64,000 bases of DNA from Epiperipatus broadwayi (GCA_028023455.1 JAQFVV010000559.1:310001-374000); one strand, 5' to 3'. Numbered from the stretch's first letter, positions 1 through 13,096 are shown. Made by a program: numbers and translations. The notes: generated from the letters alone by a model not told the origin.

Positions 1-2330
1 CAGGGACCTTGCTATAATAAACTCTTCAATAATCAAATACAATCTTATTCTTCTTAAATTCTTATGCCAACAATGAATGTAATACTAGAAATATTAATAA
101 TAAGACATAATCCAATCGTTGGGATAATATTTTAATACAACAAATAACTATTATATTTAAAATTAATCATGAAAAACTCTTATAATAAAACAATTATAGC
201 ATATTAGGATTACATTCGTGATAAATAAGAAAAGGATTTTGTTGCTACTCATACATCACACAATAGATGCTCTTATAATCTTCAACCAAAAACAAAATCC
301 ATGAATGTTATCTTAACATCAACCATATAAAATTCAATAAAATGACTTTGGTTTTATTCTTCTTGTATTTTTATATCACAATAATAAAACTATAAGTGTG
401 ACTTTTGTGAATTTCTGAGAACGCAGATGATGATAGTAGAGATACAAATTCAAGAATTAAAAATTAAAACAATATTTATTGATGCTAATTAGTATGACAA
501 ATATAATCATTAAATTTCTTTAATAAATTAGAAATTATAATTATCCAAGTTTAAAATAAAATTATTAAATTATAATTGCAAATAATAAAAATACATAAAT
601 AAGTAATCTTGGTATGATTTCCAATGAATTCATAAAGCTTTCACATTTTAACAATCTCACTTTCAATTGCATATGTCCCTGTAGGAAATGTATTCAATAG
701 TTTTAATAAATATAAATCTTACCATCCTTGTAACATGATGAATTTGGAAGATTTATACATTTTAGAGCCATATAAATAATTAAATTTAAGTGTAAAATAT
801 TTTATTGAGATTTTATAAACCCATCAGATATGCAAACTGGGCATATTAAGAGCAAAACAAAGACATGGTTGATATGACTTTAACAAAATCTCACTGAGAT
901 AAACATCAATAGATATAAAAGAAAGGCAAAAAAGAAATGATGGTATAAACTTACAACAAATACTTCTACAAGAGTACAATAAAGAATTAGAATTTCGATC
1001 TTAAAATACAAGAATAGAGTTACCTAAAATATGGCATTCTATGTTAAATATCACTTAAGACATACTAAAGCTTACTGACATAATAAAACAATTTATAAAA
1101 ATAGGTATAATACAACTATCTCATATAATGACAATGAATAAATGATGTGAAAAACTGATAAAATATAGCAATAAAAGCAAAATATAGTTAGACATATAAA
1201 TTTGCGGTTAAACATCTGCTTCATAAATTCTTTCATTCATTTATTCATGTTCTAAATAATTCTATATGGGACTAATATGACCCATTATTTCCAATAACAG
1301 TAATATTCTGAGAACTACAATGATAAACATATTAAAATCATACATAAATAATACATAATAAAAATCATTAACATATTGCATATATGAATAAATATTAATA
1401 CTAAATATTTATACCCTCTTACTAATTAATAATTAATAGTCCTTAAATCTTGATTTCCCATACCATTTAATTGATCCCTTTGATTTCAAAAGAACATTTG
1501 ATTTTCTTTTTAGGTAATTGACTACTGAAAAAAAATTAAACATTTATGAAATATTTGATTAGAGTGAATGTGATGGGAAATGGTTCACTTTGGTTTATGA
1601 TAAAAATATAAATTTCATATTAAAAATATCAAGAGTATAAAAGATAATAACACATATAGTATCTGAGAATATCTACATGCTTTTATCTCCACACATGCAA
1701 TCATTTATTTAGCATAGAGCACACAGTTTGTTGGATATATATGTCCATTTCCCAAATCATACCCAATACATCAATGATAGCTTTGCACACTCAACCCTCA
1801 TACTCTATTTTGAGTGAAAAATCTTATATCAGAGATTTTGTTCCCATTACATATAACTAAAATCGAATATACTGAATATAAGTATAATAAAATATATCCA
1901 TGGCTATTATATTAGACTGGGAGATATCTATGTATAATACAACCAACTAGATTACTTATGTAAAGAGAACTTAGCTTTTCTCTTCTATTTCCTTTATCAT
2001 TAGGACTCATAACATGGTATTATATTAATGATTACTTTTGATATAAATCTCAGCTTAATGGAAATAACTAATTACTACAGTCAACTAATCATATTATGCA
2101 TCAATTTCCCATATCAATCACTAGTCTAGAAAACCTACTCATATTAGTACATTAAGTCTATTTGACAAGACAAAAATTCATGCTTTTAACTATCAATTCA
2201 ATACTATTTTCTTTTTTTCATTTTATAATAATTATCTGTCAACTTAGATACATTCACTTAGATATATGTTTAATTTATATTTAGTGGTAAAATTAAGAAG
2301 GATCTGCATTTAACGTTGAATTGAAAAAAT
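1..2330. other. AT-rich intronic DNA, nothing recognised
   Basis: Very AT-rich sequence with stops in all frames and no open frame longer than about 60 codons. No tRNA-like promoter boxes, terminal inverted repeats or tandem arrays were seen. By position it is intron upstream of the receptor exon at 5549; the upstream exon (TM1) is not in the window. Confidence 0.6.
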
Positions 2331-2934
2331 AAATAAATGTAGTACTTGTGAGTTTTCAAGTAAACAAAGATGGCATCCTGTATTGTTCATAAATGTAGTT
2401 TTGAGAGCCGATAATCTACCAAAGGTATGTTAGTTATTAATTTAAAAAATTTAATAAATAAATTTTCAAAGGTACAAGATCCTGCCATCCCACAAATTGT
2501 GCATTGAATAGTCACTATATGATTGCATGCTGCCGATATATAAAGTGTAAATATTGCATTTATTTATTTTTTCATTTTTCTGTTAATAAGTTAATACAAA
2601 AAAAAAAAGGAAAAAAATTGTAAATGTTGTAATTAATTAATTAAAAATAAAATATAATTATTAAATACGACACGTTTCCAGCAGGCATTTGTTTGCAAAC
2701 ATTTTTGCACCCCTCCACCCTCCTCAAAATGTAGATTTATCAGAAATACATGCTGCCATTTTGGTTTTTTTGGTAACTCATAAATACCATAAATATTATT
2801 ATAAAAATCATTTTGCTCATGTATTTAGTACAATTTAAGTAAATATTTTTTGGTACTAATTACTTAGGCTTAGTCACTTGATGGCATTGTTGCCAGTCAA
2901 AAACAATACAATGCAATGTTACTGGGCCACAATT

Positions 2935-3065
2935 TTTAAAAATATGGTGATTTTTGTTTTGGCTATATGGTGATTTTGCAACTTTATTTTTGGCTATACA
3001 GTTACTTTTTTGGCCTATATGGTGATTTTTTTTTTAGCTATACAGTGACTTTTTTTTTTGCCTTT
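2935..3065 (+). repeat. Degenerate ~30-bp tandem repeat
   Basis: About five imperfect copies of a unit containing GGCTATATGGTGATTTTT, alternating with the variant GGCTATACAGTGACTTTT. The units are separated by runs of T that vary in length, as expected for a slipping minisatellite. Confidence 0.65.
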
Positions 3066-3479
3066 ATTTGTATTATGTGATATTTCTATTTTGTGATTTT
3101 TAAAAACAACTTTTACTATTAATTACATTATTTTATCCTATGTCTTTAATTTTTTTATTTTTAGGGTTTTTAAAAAAACCTTACTACTAATAAATTACCA
3201 TAATAAAAATAATACACAAACACATTCTATTACCTTTTTTTAAAAATAAATAAATAAATAATAACTTTTGGATCAGTGATGACAAAGTATTTCTCAACTC
3301 ATCCTCTCTACCCTCCCCCATGCTGCATATAGTAAAACTTTTATTAAAAAACAATTTCAATTACCTTTTTTTAAAAATAAAAACAAACCACAAAAAACTT
3401 TTGATTTTTTTCAATTTTTGTTTTCTTTTTACTTTTGTAATGATTTATGTGATAGAATCACAATCTTTTGATTTGGAAA

Positions 3480-4030
3480 CATGTGCAATCGAATACCTGT
3501 AGTTGCAGGAGTCTCACTGACATTGGAAACTGGCACAATTTCAAAATCTGCTTGCCACAGACAGTGCCATTTTATTGGTCTGACATATTTTCTCAAAAAA
3601 GCGTGACTTTTTGTGTGAGCTCGGCTGAATCGTGTTCAACCCTATCCTTTAAAAATGCTTTGCACATTCCAACTTGTGTAGGGAAGGGTGGGAATGGTGT
3701 GACAATTGTTAGTCAGTCAGACTGCATGATTTAAGTAGAAATGAAATTACTCTGCTATGGAGATTTCAAAAGTTGTAACCACTTCAAATCCAGATACCAC
3801 CAGACAATAATAGTAGCCAATTGTGAATTGTTTGAATTCAAATAAAGTGTTGTGAAGCACAAAACAGGCTGTAATATTTCTGTGCAATGCCATCAAGCAG
3901 TGTGCAATGGCTAAGATAAACAGAACTGTTTTCTTAGTCGTAAGTCTAGGCCACATAAATGGCATTTGTAGGCATTCTCGGCTAGCCAAAATGCCATCAA
4001 GCAGCCAAGCGCAGCTAAGTAATGAGTACT
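3480..4030. other. Unclassified segment of higher GC
   Basis: This block is visibly less AT-rich than its flanks and carries overlapping short ORFs on both strands (88 aa on +, 80 aa on -). None has a recognisable motif, and no terminal repeats or target-site duplication were seen. It may be an old mobile-element remnant, but I cannot assign it. Confidence 0.3.
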
Positions 4031-4840
4031 ATGAAAAAAAAAGAAGTCAAAAAAATGTAAAAACTCATACAAACAATATAGCATATAAGATAATTTGAAA
4101 AATCAAGAAGCACAACTTTTTTCTGAATAAATATATCATCGTTGTCATATAAATTAGTAATTAACAGAATGATTAATATGATTTTAAACTTCTTTAACTG
4201 AACTTCTTTACATGAAATTGATATTAAATATAAAATCTTAGTAAGAAAACATACATTCTATGACTGAAGGATTGAATAATAATTTGTTTGCTTGTTAAAG
4301 AAAAGGTTTTTTCTTGAATTTTTTTATATCATTTATACTCATTTTAGGTTTTCTTCCACAATACTTAGGAATTTTGAGTAGGTCTTGAATAATATATTTT
4401 TCGCAGACTTTCATTTTTATATTTCTGTGCAGACCGCAAAATTTGTCCTTTCTCCTTTATTCAAAACAAAACAACATTAATTAAAAACTTTTTTTCTCTC
4501 ACATATGGCAATCATTTGAAAGTTTAGTCTATTAAATAATTTTGATTCATGACAATTAATACAATAAAATGCAAATTTAACATTTTTAAATAAAATTTTG
4601 CAATTGTTTACAAATAAAATATTTTGTGGCTATTCATCAAGTAATGTGTAAATAGAAGTCTGTTTATTTTTCTCCATTAAATTTATTACGATTATAATAT
4701 TTATTTGGTATAAGAAGCATATTTAAAATATGTACCCATTCACACACATGTATTTACTTTTTGTTTCTTGAAGGTTTCTTTTTGATGATGATATTTTAGT
4801 TCTGTTTATATATTGGACTATTTCCATGTCTAATATTAAG

Positions 4841-5225
4841 CATTGAATGCCTTTATAAAAAAATTAACTTTATTTAAATATTCCAAATACATTCAACTGT
4901 TAATAATAGACATTGAGAGGTATTATTCTCCCCTCTTCTTCAGATGTTGCTGACCTGATTAGTGACATATATAAAATTTCTACTGCCTGTTGCCTTTGGC
5001 AGAATAACTCGGTTGATTACAGCATTATCTTAAAATTCAATATTCAAAAGTCTAAGGGTCTGGATTTGATTCCCATGTGAGTACTGTCACTGATCAGGCA
5101 AGCAACACCTGAAAGAAGAGAGGCGAATAATATCTTTCAAAACATTGTGCATAAACTAACCTATGTGCTATTACTAACAGTTGAATGTAATTGGAAAATT
5201 TTAAATAAAGGTAATTTTTTCTAAA
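4841..5225 (+). mobile_element. tRNA-derived SINE-like element with inverted flanking arms (copy 1)
   Basis: The centre is tRNA-like: an A-box-like segment at about 4998-5022 and a B-box-like GGATTTGATTCCC at 5062-5074, spaced as in a class II (leucine-type) tRNA with a long variable arm. The flanks are roughly 90-bp arms in inverted orientation, each with a TGATYAGTGACA-type core and a run matching ACATTCAACTGTTA. A second copy lies on the opposite strand near 45.0-45.3 kb. The tRNA assignment rests on box similarity only. Confidence 0.55.
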
Positions 5226-5548
5226 TACATTCAATAGTTAATAGTAGATGGAAATACTCTCATATATAAATACAATATTTACTACTTGCTTCATTGAATA
5301 TTTTTTTTAAAATAGAAAGTAATGAAAAACTGATGAATTTTGTTAGTGTAATATATGGCAGGTTTATACTGTGTGTTGATGTGGATAATATGTGTTAATG
5401 GACTTATTTTCCAAACCCAAATTAAATGTATTAATATTTGCATTTATTTTGTTTTATTTTTTTAAAGAACTAACCTTATTTGTTTTATAATGATAATATA
5501 TATAATTTTATTAATTAATAAACAAAATAATTTATATATTTTTTCCAG

Positions 5549-5663
5549 AATAATAAAATTATCTTCACCAAATATAAACAATATTATTTTAATTGGATGC
5601 TTTATAACATATACTACTGTCTTCCTTCAAGAATTTGAAGATAATCCTAATATGCATTGTGCT
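5549..5663 (+). CDS. GABA-B receptor exon: intracellular loop 1, TM2, start of extracellular loop 1
   Basis: Internal exon of a metabotropic GABA-B receptor subunit, a class C GPCR of the plasma membrane that couples GABA binding to Gi/o signalling. The acceptor is TTTTTTCCAG, ending at 5548. The donor is a perfect GTAAGT at 5664. The first base completes a split codon and the last codon (Ala) is whole, so the exon has 1 + 38 x 3 = 115 bases. The translation contains SSPNINNIILIGC, matching the SSPxxNN loop-1 motif and TM2 of GABA-B subunits. The Cys near the end (MHC) is the conserved one that forms a disulphide at the top of TM3. The usual LGLDG after TM2 is replaced by LQEFEDN, which is unusual. 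The sequence resembles subunit 2 and invertebrate GABA-B types more than subunit 1, but the subtype is not settled. Confidence 0.9.
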
Positions 5664-5793
5664 GTAAGTATTTAATAATATGTATATACATGACTAAAAG
5701 TGTCTAAATACTGTTAATATTAAAACACAAAAAATGTAAATAAGCACACATCTTTCAAACTTTTATTTTTTTTTTGGACATAAACTTAATATT

Positions 5794-5892
5794 TGTCAAG
5801 CATTGATGGCCTAGCAGTTAGCATAGCTGCCTTCCAAGCAGCTGGCCTGGGTTCACTTCCTGGTCAATGCATTTGACATATGAGGATAAAAA
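5794..5892 (+). mobile_element. Short SINE with tRNA-Gly(TCC)-like head and 12-bp target-site duplication
   Basis: Bases 5800-5870 fold as a tRNA. There is a perfect 7-bp acceptor stem (GCATTGA/TCAATGC), an anticodon arm GCTGC-CTTCCAA-GCAGC with anticodon TCC, and a T arm with loop TTCACTT. The sequence closely resembles animal tRNA-Gly(TCC), with paired changes in the acceptor stem. A short A-rich tail follows, and AAACTTAATATT is repeated on both sides (5782-5793 and 5893-5904). That marks a retroposed copy rather than a normal tRNA gene. The B box reads GTTCACTTCC instead of GTTCGATTCC, so transcription may be weak. Confidence 0.8.
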
Positions 5893-6918
5893 AAACTTAA
5901 TATTGAAAGTAAAAACAGCAAAAAAGAAAACGTTACTCACCAGAACTGCTAACATTTGTTGGTGAAGGTTTGAGATTTTTCATTTATTTTACATGCTAGT
6001 TAAGAATAGCTAGATACCCATTTACCGATCACTATTAGATTGATATCTGAATTGGTAATGAACTGGCAATCTAAAAGAAAAATCTGAAATCTGATAATAA
6101 AAAAACTTGAAAAAAATTAAATGAACCTGATTTAAATTCAAACCTAAGACACAAATCATGGCAGATGAATACAAGGTCATTTAAACTCAAATTTATTAAA
6201 AACTCTGGCTTTCAATAATTTTATACTGTACTAACTTAAAATAAAAATACTGAAACATTTTTTGTTAATTATAAATAAAATATGTCAGTAGCAAATTGCT
6301 GAAAATACTTTCAATAAATATATTTTTTAAAAATATTCTTTTCAAAAATTAATTCTATTCTTCTAAAAAGCTTATAGATATTTTAAAGAAGAGATATTTT
6401 TAAAACATAGGATGAACATGTATTTAGAATCTAAATATAGACTTTTCAGAATTCCACAGTAAAGTTTTTAACTTATCTAATATTATGTTGGGCGATATTT
6501 TTATTATCAGTAATATTTTGTGAAAGCTATACACTGTGGATTTTTTAGCAAAGGGTGTAATATTGTAAAAAAAAAAAGTAATATAAAAATGGAATGAATT
6601 CTATCTGTACAGGAAATAGTTTACTACATCGTGGAATTAGTAAATAAATGTTCTGGTATTACTAATTATTGGATATAATGATTGAAATTAAATATACATT
6701 TATATAATTAAATGTAATTTTCATAAATCTATAGACATATTGCATGAAATGGAAATAGATATTTTTAAAAAAAATCGAAATCTTAATTTTTAAATTTTCT
6801 ATCAAACCTCATATGTAAATATTATTCAAAATTTTTAATAATATTTAATTATGGGAACAAAGGTTTACTTATATTGTTTATATCAACATCTTGACCTTCA
6901 TTTGTCTTGCTTATATAA

Positions 6919-7275
6919 GGGTGTTCCTAAAGTTTGGACACATAGGCAAAAATACATGTTTTCAAAAAATGAAATTTATTAATAACATTTTATTCAACTG
7001 GAATATTAAATAACATCTTCAATATGATTTTCTTCATTTGCAATGCAAAAGTTGATGCACTTTGCAAAATTCATGTGAACTCGATGTCATAAATCCACAT
7101 TGCGATCAATTTAGCACATTCACTCTTTATGCATTCAATCGTGTTACATCCTTTGCGTCCATTGAGAAGTACCAGTCTAGTTACTTCTTCTTTCAACAAA
7201 GCCATATTTAATCTGTGGAAGAAAAAAAATTATAGTTAATCAGATTTCCTATGTGTCCAAACTTTAGGGATACTC
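6919..7275. mobile_element. Non-autonomous Tc1/mariner-like element
   Basis: Imperfect 28-bp terminal inverted repeats (25 of 28 match) lie at 6919-6946 and 7248-7275, sharing CCTAAAGTTTGGACACATAGG-type ends. The sequence just outside is TA-rich, as expected for TA-targeting elements. The interior (about 300 bp) has a broken minus-strand reading frame. Fragments such as the residues C-I-A-N-E-E-N-H-I-E resemble the C-terminal C-x(4)-NGxHIE end of mariner-like transposases. A full transposase would need about 1 kb, so this copy cannot move by itself. Confidence 0.6.
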
Positions 7276-7359
7276 AGTATATATACATTCTTAATTAAAC
7301 AATTGAGTAACTATAATTAAATCGAAATAATAGACATCTCACTAATATATAAATTAATT

Positions 7360-7840
7360 TAATATATCAAATCGATTTTCATTCTAAATAGAACCTTCTC
7401 AAGATGCCATATTTAAAAATATATCACATGACAATAAATGCTCTACAGCAATGTAATCCTCTGGTGGTCATCACTAGAAATAAACTCATGAAAAAAATCT
7501 TTTTATAAACCTAAAATATTTTTAATATATCTTTTTACTTTTTCTTAACCATTTTTTTATAATCAAATAAATAATTACTAAGTATCTTATTTAAATTCTA
7601 TATATTGCAAATTCCAATTGTCTAACAGTGACCATTTTCCACTTACCTTTATAGAATCATTAACCATATTAATAGATTTATTTATGGCTTGTATATATAG
7701 TGTTTCATAATATTTTCTTTCTTTACAATTTTTACTATACTGTATTATCTTTATATTTTTTTCACAATTTATTATGTGCCCTGTTTCTAAATAATGATTA
7801 TATTGTCCAGATTTACTATCTTCTGTTCTTTAGATTTTTC
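7360..7840 (-). pseudogene. Penelope-like element fragment: GIY-YIG C-terminus and 3' end
   Basis: On the minus strand, scattered frames give a segment like SGQYNHYLETGHIINCEKNI followed by IKIIQYSKNCKERKYYETLYIQ. The other PLE copies have the same C-terminal part of the endonuclease ORF. The distal end (about 7360-7420) matches the PLE terminal sequence at 33300 and 36005 (TTTTCRTTC followed by RAACCTTRTC). Stops and indels break the frame, and the RT region is absent, so this is a 5'-truncated dead copy. Confidence 0.7.
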
Positions 7841-7889
7841 ATCTGTACATCTCTCTATCATTGTTAGACAATTCTCAATTGTAATATAC

Positions 7890-8330
7890 TGTAACAGAAT
7901 AAAAATGGGCTATGAAAAAATAGTCCTGGTTTAATAATGCCTCATATGGCAGCATTTGTAACAGAATAAAACTGTAGCCTATCTGTTGATCACCATTTGT
8001 AACAGATTGGAAATGAAAACAACAATAATGGAACAATGCTGTTTTATAAATAATAATATGTTTCTGTTGGACAAGCCTTCTGTAACAGAATAAAAATGAT
8101 GACAAAGAATGAGGAAAATAAATTTTAGTATTCCTCATTAATTGAGACATCATTTATAATGATATATATATATATTTGTATTTAAAAACAATGATTCATG
8201 AATGGATAAAAATAATAACCTTAATATGCCCTATAAATTTAAATGCTATTAAAACAAAATGATAGTTATAAATATAAGAAACAAAGACTTTAGCACAACC
8301 TAAAACACCAGTTGTAACAGAATAAAGTAT
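7890..8330 (+). repeat. Dispersed repeat of TTGTAACAGAATAAA-type motif
   Basis: The 13-14 base motif TGTAACAGAATAAA recurs at about 7890, 7957, 8081 and 8313, with a variant at 7998. Spacing varies between 40 and 220 bases and the sequence between has diverged. It looks like the remains of an irregular tandem array. Confidence 0.5.
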
Positions 8331-8339
8331 AATCCAATA

Positions 8340-10280
8340 GTTGATCCCTAATTATAACTAAATAAAATAAAAATAATGCTAATTAATGTTATTTCATTAA
8401 TATTAATATACCCTTATTGAATAAACCCAATTGCAATGAGATCGAACACTTGATGATAATAAAAAGATTTATTACCTATAAATTTATGCACATTAATCTA
8501 TCCTTAATAAGTATATAAAACTTTCTTTTGTGAAATGCTATAAATTCATAACATCAAATCGTAAATAACATAAAATACCTCAGTACTAAACTATAATAAA
8601 ATACAATACACCAGATCAACTAATCTACACATCTTACCACCTTAGCCAATTTATAATAATATAAAATAAAATCAACCTTTAAACAATCTTAAAATTTACA
8701 ATATCCAATCATAACAATATGAAATAAATGACAAATTCCCATTTGATACTTATTCAAATATGATTAAAAAATCACAACAAATTATTATTCAGTCTAACAT
8801 TACTAAGTTATCAAATTTTAAATTATAATTATCATAATATGTGAAATATTATTAATGTTCTACTATGATCAAATGCCAATATTAAAGCTTAGTATTTTAA
8901 CTAAATTTACAATCTACACCAATGAACTTTAAATGTAATTAACTTTATTTAATGAACTTCAAATAACAATTTCAATATACACTATCATCAGCTTTATAAT
9001 GTAATAAGATTACCATCGTTATAACTAAAACTAACTTGATATAATATTCACCCAAAAATAATCATCTAAAAGAATATGCAAGCATCCTATTGTAATTGCT
9101 TTTATTTATCTTAATCTTAAATAACTGTTATATTTGCACTTTATAAATTATCAAAGCAGTTGAGATATAAATTTCTATCCTAACATAACTGTTTCATATA
9201 ACTAATAAAATAATTATAATAAACTTCTAATTACATATTAAACATCTAATAATTTCAAATCAAGTAATTTCTTGCCACATAAAATGTATATCTGATCCAA
9301 ATGATAAAATATTAAATTTAACACAAAGAGAATCATATGAGATTGTTTAAATACTTCCCAATTCTATGGTTTAATTTCTGAACTGTTTTGTGATTACTTA
9401 TAATAAATTATATGGTATAAGTCAATACATGTGTCTTATCAAAATATTATTAGCCAATAGATTTGTATTATATAATTGAATGACAATTAAGCAAGTTTTT
9501 GTTTTAAATGAATTCAAAATTTATTAACAAAGAATATATATAAAAAATTATATGACAGATAAAAAAATAAGCATTTGAAATATATGTAATCAAATTAAAT
9601 ATTATGAGATATATTTTCCATTAAAATCACTTTAATAAAGTTGGTGATTATGCATTAAAATTCACTTATAAAATCTTTAATCTATAATATGAATACCTAT
9701 GTGACATGAAACAGGTTGTTGAACATAAACACTCTTGATATAATAGAATGTTAATGACATTTCTAATCTTTATAATAAAATAGTTAATTAAAATGAAATA
9801 TATTAAACATAAGACTGTCTATTTGTTCATTGTTTATTTATAAGTTATATTCAAAAATAATTTGTAATCAATAAATAAGATGTTTTTAATTAAAATTACA
9901 GTTATTAAAATTTGAGATATGAATTTAAATTTAGATCATTTAACTCTCTTATATTTCATGCAAATAAAATAAATAATTATTTACTTAAAATATAATGACC
10001 AGTAATATTAATAAATATTATACAATTATATACATAGATAAAAAATAATAATACATATTAGTATATAACCTGATTAATTGTCCTCCAATTTGACATTTCA
10101 AAGTAATATCACAGTTCCAATGTTTAATCATTGAATTATAATTTGATGATATTTTAATACTCCAAATAAAGTAGAAATATCATGAAAAGTGATCGATACA
10201 AAACACAATTATGTTAATTTTGATATTCTCCAAATATTAAAGTTATCATTTTATTTAGCAGGTATTTGATACTAAAAGAC
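8340..10280. other. AT-rich intronic DNA, nothing recognised
   Basis: Long stretch of AT-rich sequence with no long ORF, no terminal repeats and no tRNA-like boxes. A 107-aa opening at 10288-10611 follows, but its composition (Ile, Tyr, Asn, Phe) is what AT-rich DNA gives by chance. Confidence 0.55.
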
Positions 10281-10682
10281 ATTATAAATGAACCGATGCC
10301 AATTTCTACCAATGGCAATGCAATACAAAATAAATCAATTTAGATTCTGTATTGAAATAATTTATCACTATCACAAAACTATATCTGCAAATAAAAATAA
10401 TCCTTATACACAATATTACATTGTTAGTTTGTATATTTTATTACTGAAACATTTAGTTCACATGATATCTATTTTTAGTAAAGAAAATATTAAGATATAT
10501 CACATTGAATCCTATGCATTTACTTTTTCATTTTTAACAAATTTTGATAATTCTGTCCAGTTTTACTGGACAAATATAATTGTTCTTACCCTATCATTTT
10601 TTTATGGTTAATAAGTAAATACTTTTAAAATAAAAAAATTATATGCAAGAGTAGGTCTGCATCTATGAAACTCAAAACATCA

Positions 10683-10809
10683 GAGAGAAAGAGAGAGGGA
10701 GGGAGAGAGAGGGGGAAGAGAGAGAGAGAGAGGGGGGAGAGGGAGAGAGAGAGGGAGGGAGAGGGAGAGAGAGAGATGGAGAGGGATGGAGAGAGGGAGA
10801 GGGGGAGAG
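10683..10809 (+). repeat. GA-rich microsatellite
   Basis: A purine-only tract of GAGAGA, GGGAGA and GGAGGG units about 127 bases long, interrupted only by single T bases near the end. Such homopurine-homopyrimidine tracts can adopt triplex structure. Confidence 0.9.
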
Positions 10810-11315
10810 GTTAACTCATTCAATTCCATTCATAATCTTAAATCCAAGGTAACACTCTTTTATGATTCTATTATTGAAATCATCCTGTGTTCCATGTTTA
10901 AAGTTACTTTTACAACAATAATAAAATGAAAGAAAATATTTCATAATCATTACATAGAATATAACAACAAACATTTAATACACCAAATATTTGAGTGTAT
11001 TGGTTATAATCTATTTTTATGAATGCAATAAATAAAAAAACACATATAAAAATAATAATTTTATTAAAAACCATAAACTTTATTATTTATATATGTATTT
11101 CAAATGAATAAAATTAATTCACAATTTTATGTTGCAATAATAATATCACATTTTTGGTCTTAATATTTTGTTGTTAGTAACTTGCTTCACTGCTCTTGGC
11201 TAATACATTATCTATTAAAAATTAGCTAAGAATAATAAAATAATATATACTTGACATTCTATCACATACTGAATTTACACCAAATTGCAATTGGTACAAT
11301 ATATAGTGTATGTGT

Positions 11316-11440
11316 ATATATATAATTATGAGGTACCTGAACTCAGACTTTCATACTTCCCACATCTATTCAATCCATCTTATACAACTGATACACATGA
11401 CCACATACATGTAAAAAAGATAAATGATCTCCAATATATA
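11316..11440 (-). mobile_element. Hammerhead-repeat (retrozyme) fragment, downstream part
   Basis: Minus-strand match to the post-cleavage part of the retrozyme unit: TATATTGGAGATCATTTATC, then the CATGTGTATCAG and GATGGATTGAATAG segments, ending in the GAAAGTCTGAGTTCA block. It stops exactly where a foldback insertion begins at 11442, inside what would be the ribozyme. Confidence 0.65.
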
Positions 11441-11441
11441 T

Positions 11442-11601
11442 GTCATATTATTATTACTATTTGCGGGATATTCCATGTAGTGAAAAAGCTAAATGCCGAT
11501 GTTTCAGTACAATATCAAGTACTTGATATTGTACTGAAATGTCAGCATTAAGCTTTTTCACTACACGGAATATCCCACAAATAATAATTATAATATGACA
11601 T
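11442..11601. repeat. 160-bp near-perfect palindrome (foldback element) inside a retrozyme
   Basis: Two arms of about 79 bases meet at the dyad TATCAAGTACTTGATA with no spacer. They differ only at scattered positions and short indels. The outer ends are GTCATATTATTATTA and its near complement. Retrozyme sequence lies on either side, so this looks like an insertion, although no direct target duplication is obvious. Confidence 0.75.
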
Positions 11602-11639
11602 CTTTTATACGTGAAAATATTAGAATTAACATATATATA

Positions 11640-11770
11640 TATTTCATGCTGAACTACCACTCATCAGTTGGTCCAGAACCTCATCTACCACACATATATA
11701 CAAACCCTAATCATTAATATTAAGATAACAAACCTTCAACCTGTAATGAACAAGCTTTAATCTTTTCCAT
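11640..11770 (-). mobile_element. Retrozyme fragment with degenerate hammerhead
   Basis: The minus strand reads GGACCAACTGATGAG, then a damaged stem II (GTGGTAGTTCAGCAT) and GAAATATATAT. The 3' strand of stem I (TTGG) is missing because the sequence runs into a TA tract. The core letters are kept, but the ribozyme cannot close stem I in cis. Confidence 0.6.
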
Positions 11771-13052
11771 TCTCCAACTCTTCAGGGCTCAAATATCTCA
11801 TGATCTCACACACCCCTCCCAGTAACTAACCACTGTATTGTTATTTTTATACAATGTTAAATTATAACAATCCTTAAGCTATTAATAATCTAAGCCTGTA
11901 GTCAAGGCAAGGTTCTTTAACAATAAATATGGTAACCATCTTTATCTATGATCTGATATGTTTATATCGATATTAAACATTGCAACTTGACTAACAAATG
12001 TGAGATTAATAATGTAAAGAAGTTTAAACAAACCTCATTAACCAGGCAAATATAACCTATTCTGAAAGCAGACTAGTAAATAATCAATTATAACTTCCAG
12101 ATTCTGAAAGCAGACTAATAAATAGTCATTTACAAGTTCCAAATTCCATATAAGAAAGATATATTTACTAAAAGAATTAAGACAATTACACATGGTTTTA
12201 ATAGGTTTATAAATGGATATGATAACAATCAACTCTTAAGCTATTAATAGTCTCATTCTGTAGTCAAAGCAACCTTCTTTAATATTAAAGGTGGTACCAC
12301 CATTATCTACGGGCTGATATGTTTATATGCTTGTGATATATATATACTTTTTTAATTTACATTAATGTTCTAGAAGAGATGCAGGCTGTATGTTTATCCT
12401 CTGCCAGTTCTTAGATTATAATAGTTTAAATGATACAAATTTCTAAAGTGTGTAATTAATATTAAATAGAATAATAATTACAGATTTTCAAAAATAATGT
12501 TTTTTTAATGATTTAGCTTTTTTAAAATTCATTTGTAAATGATGTAATGTAAAGTAAAACTATTTAGAAAAGTCGTGTTAGGCATATAGCATATTAGAGA
12601 GAAAACATTCTATTAACGATGTAATGAGAACAATATTTGAAAATTTACATACTATTAAATAACTGATGGCTATTGATTATTTTCTATGACATTTACAACA
12701 ATACATTGTTTTTGTTTCACTTATATGAAAATGATTAGATTATCAGTCTGGTTTTATTTTGACCACGCTATAAATAACCAGATGACCGAAATATTACAGA
12801 AAGGGAAAATACAAGCATCAATCATATGAATGGAAAAATCGTATTTTCTGAAATAAACACTAGTTCTAACATAACAGATTAAATTAAAACCTTTTAACAT
12901 TTTCTTTTTCTTTCTATTAAGAGTTTATTTGATTTCAAAATAAAATCATTAATTTTTAAAGTGTTTATTTTTTCTACAAATATTATGAAGATTGGCTATC
13001 TTAATATAAAGCTGAGAACTGATTATATATATGTGTGAGGATAGTAATCTAG

Positions 13053-13096
13053 ACCAACTGATGATTGCCGGTTTAGCATGAAATACGGGTATTGGT
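13053..13096 (+). ncRNA. Type I hammerhead ribozyme (unit 1 of the 13-kb retrozyme)
   Basis: ACCAA (13053-13057) is followed by CTGATGA (13058-13064), the stem II hairpin TTGCCGGTTTAGCAT, GAAA (13080-13083), a short stem III region TACGGGTA, and then TTGGT (13092-13096), which pairs with ACCAA. Predicted cleavage is after A13091. Stem II has one C-A mismatch and a U-U at its base, and stem III is weak, as in other animal intragenomic hammerheads. Confidence 0.75.

Noticed and set aside
2365-2420. ATGGCATCCTGTATTGTTCA as the start of a THAP-type transposase
   Set aside because: The frame closes after about 14 codons and the THAP signature residues are not present.
5800-5870. Functional tRNA-Gly gene
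   Set aside because: It folds well, but the 12-bp flanking duplication, A-rich tail and altered B box indicate a retroposed SINE copy.
10288-10611. 107-aa ORF, the longest of the unassigned plus-strand frames
   Set aside because: Composition is dominated by Ile, Tyr, Phe, Asn and Lys, as expected from AT-rich DNA. No domain, and no coding neighbours.
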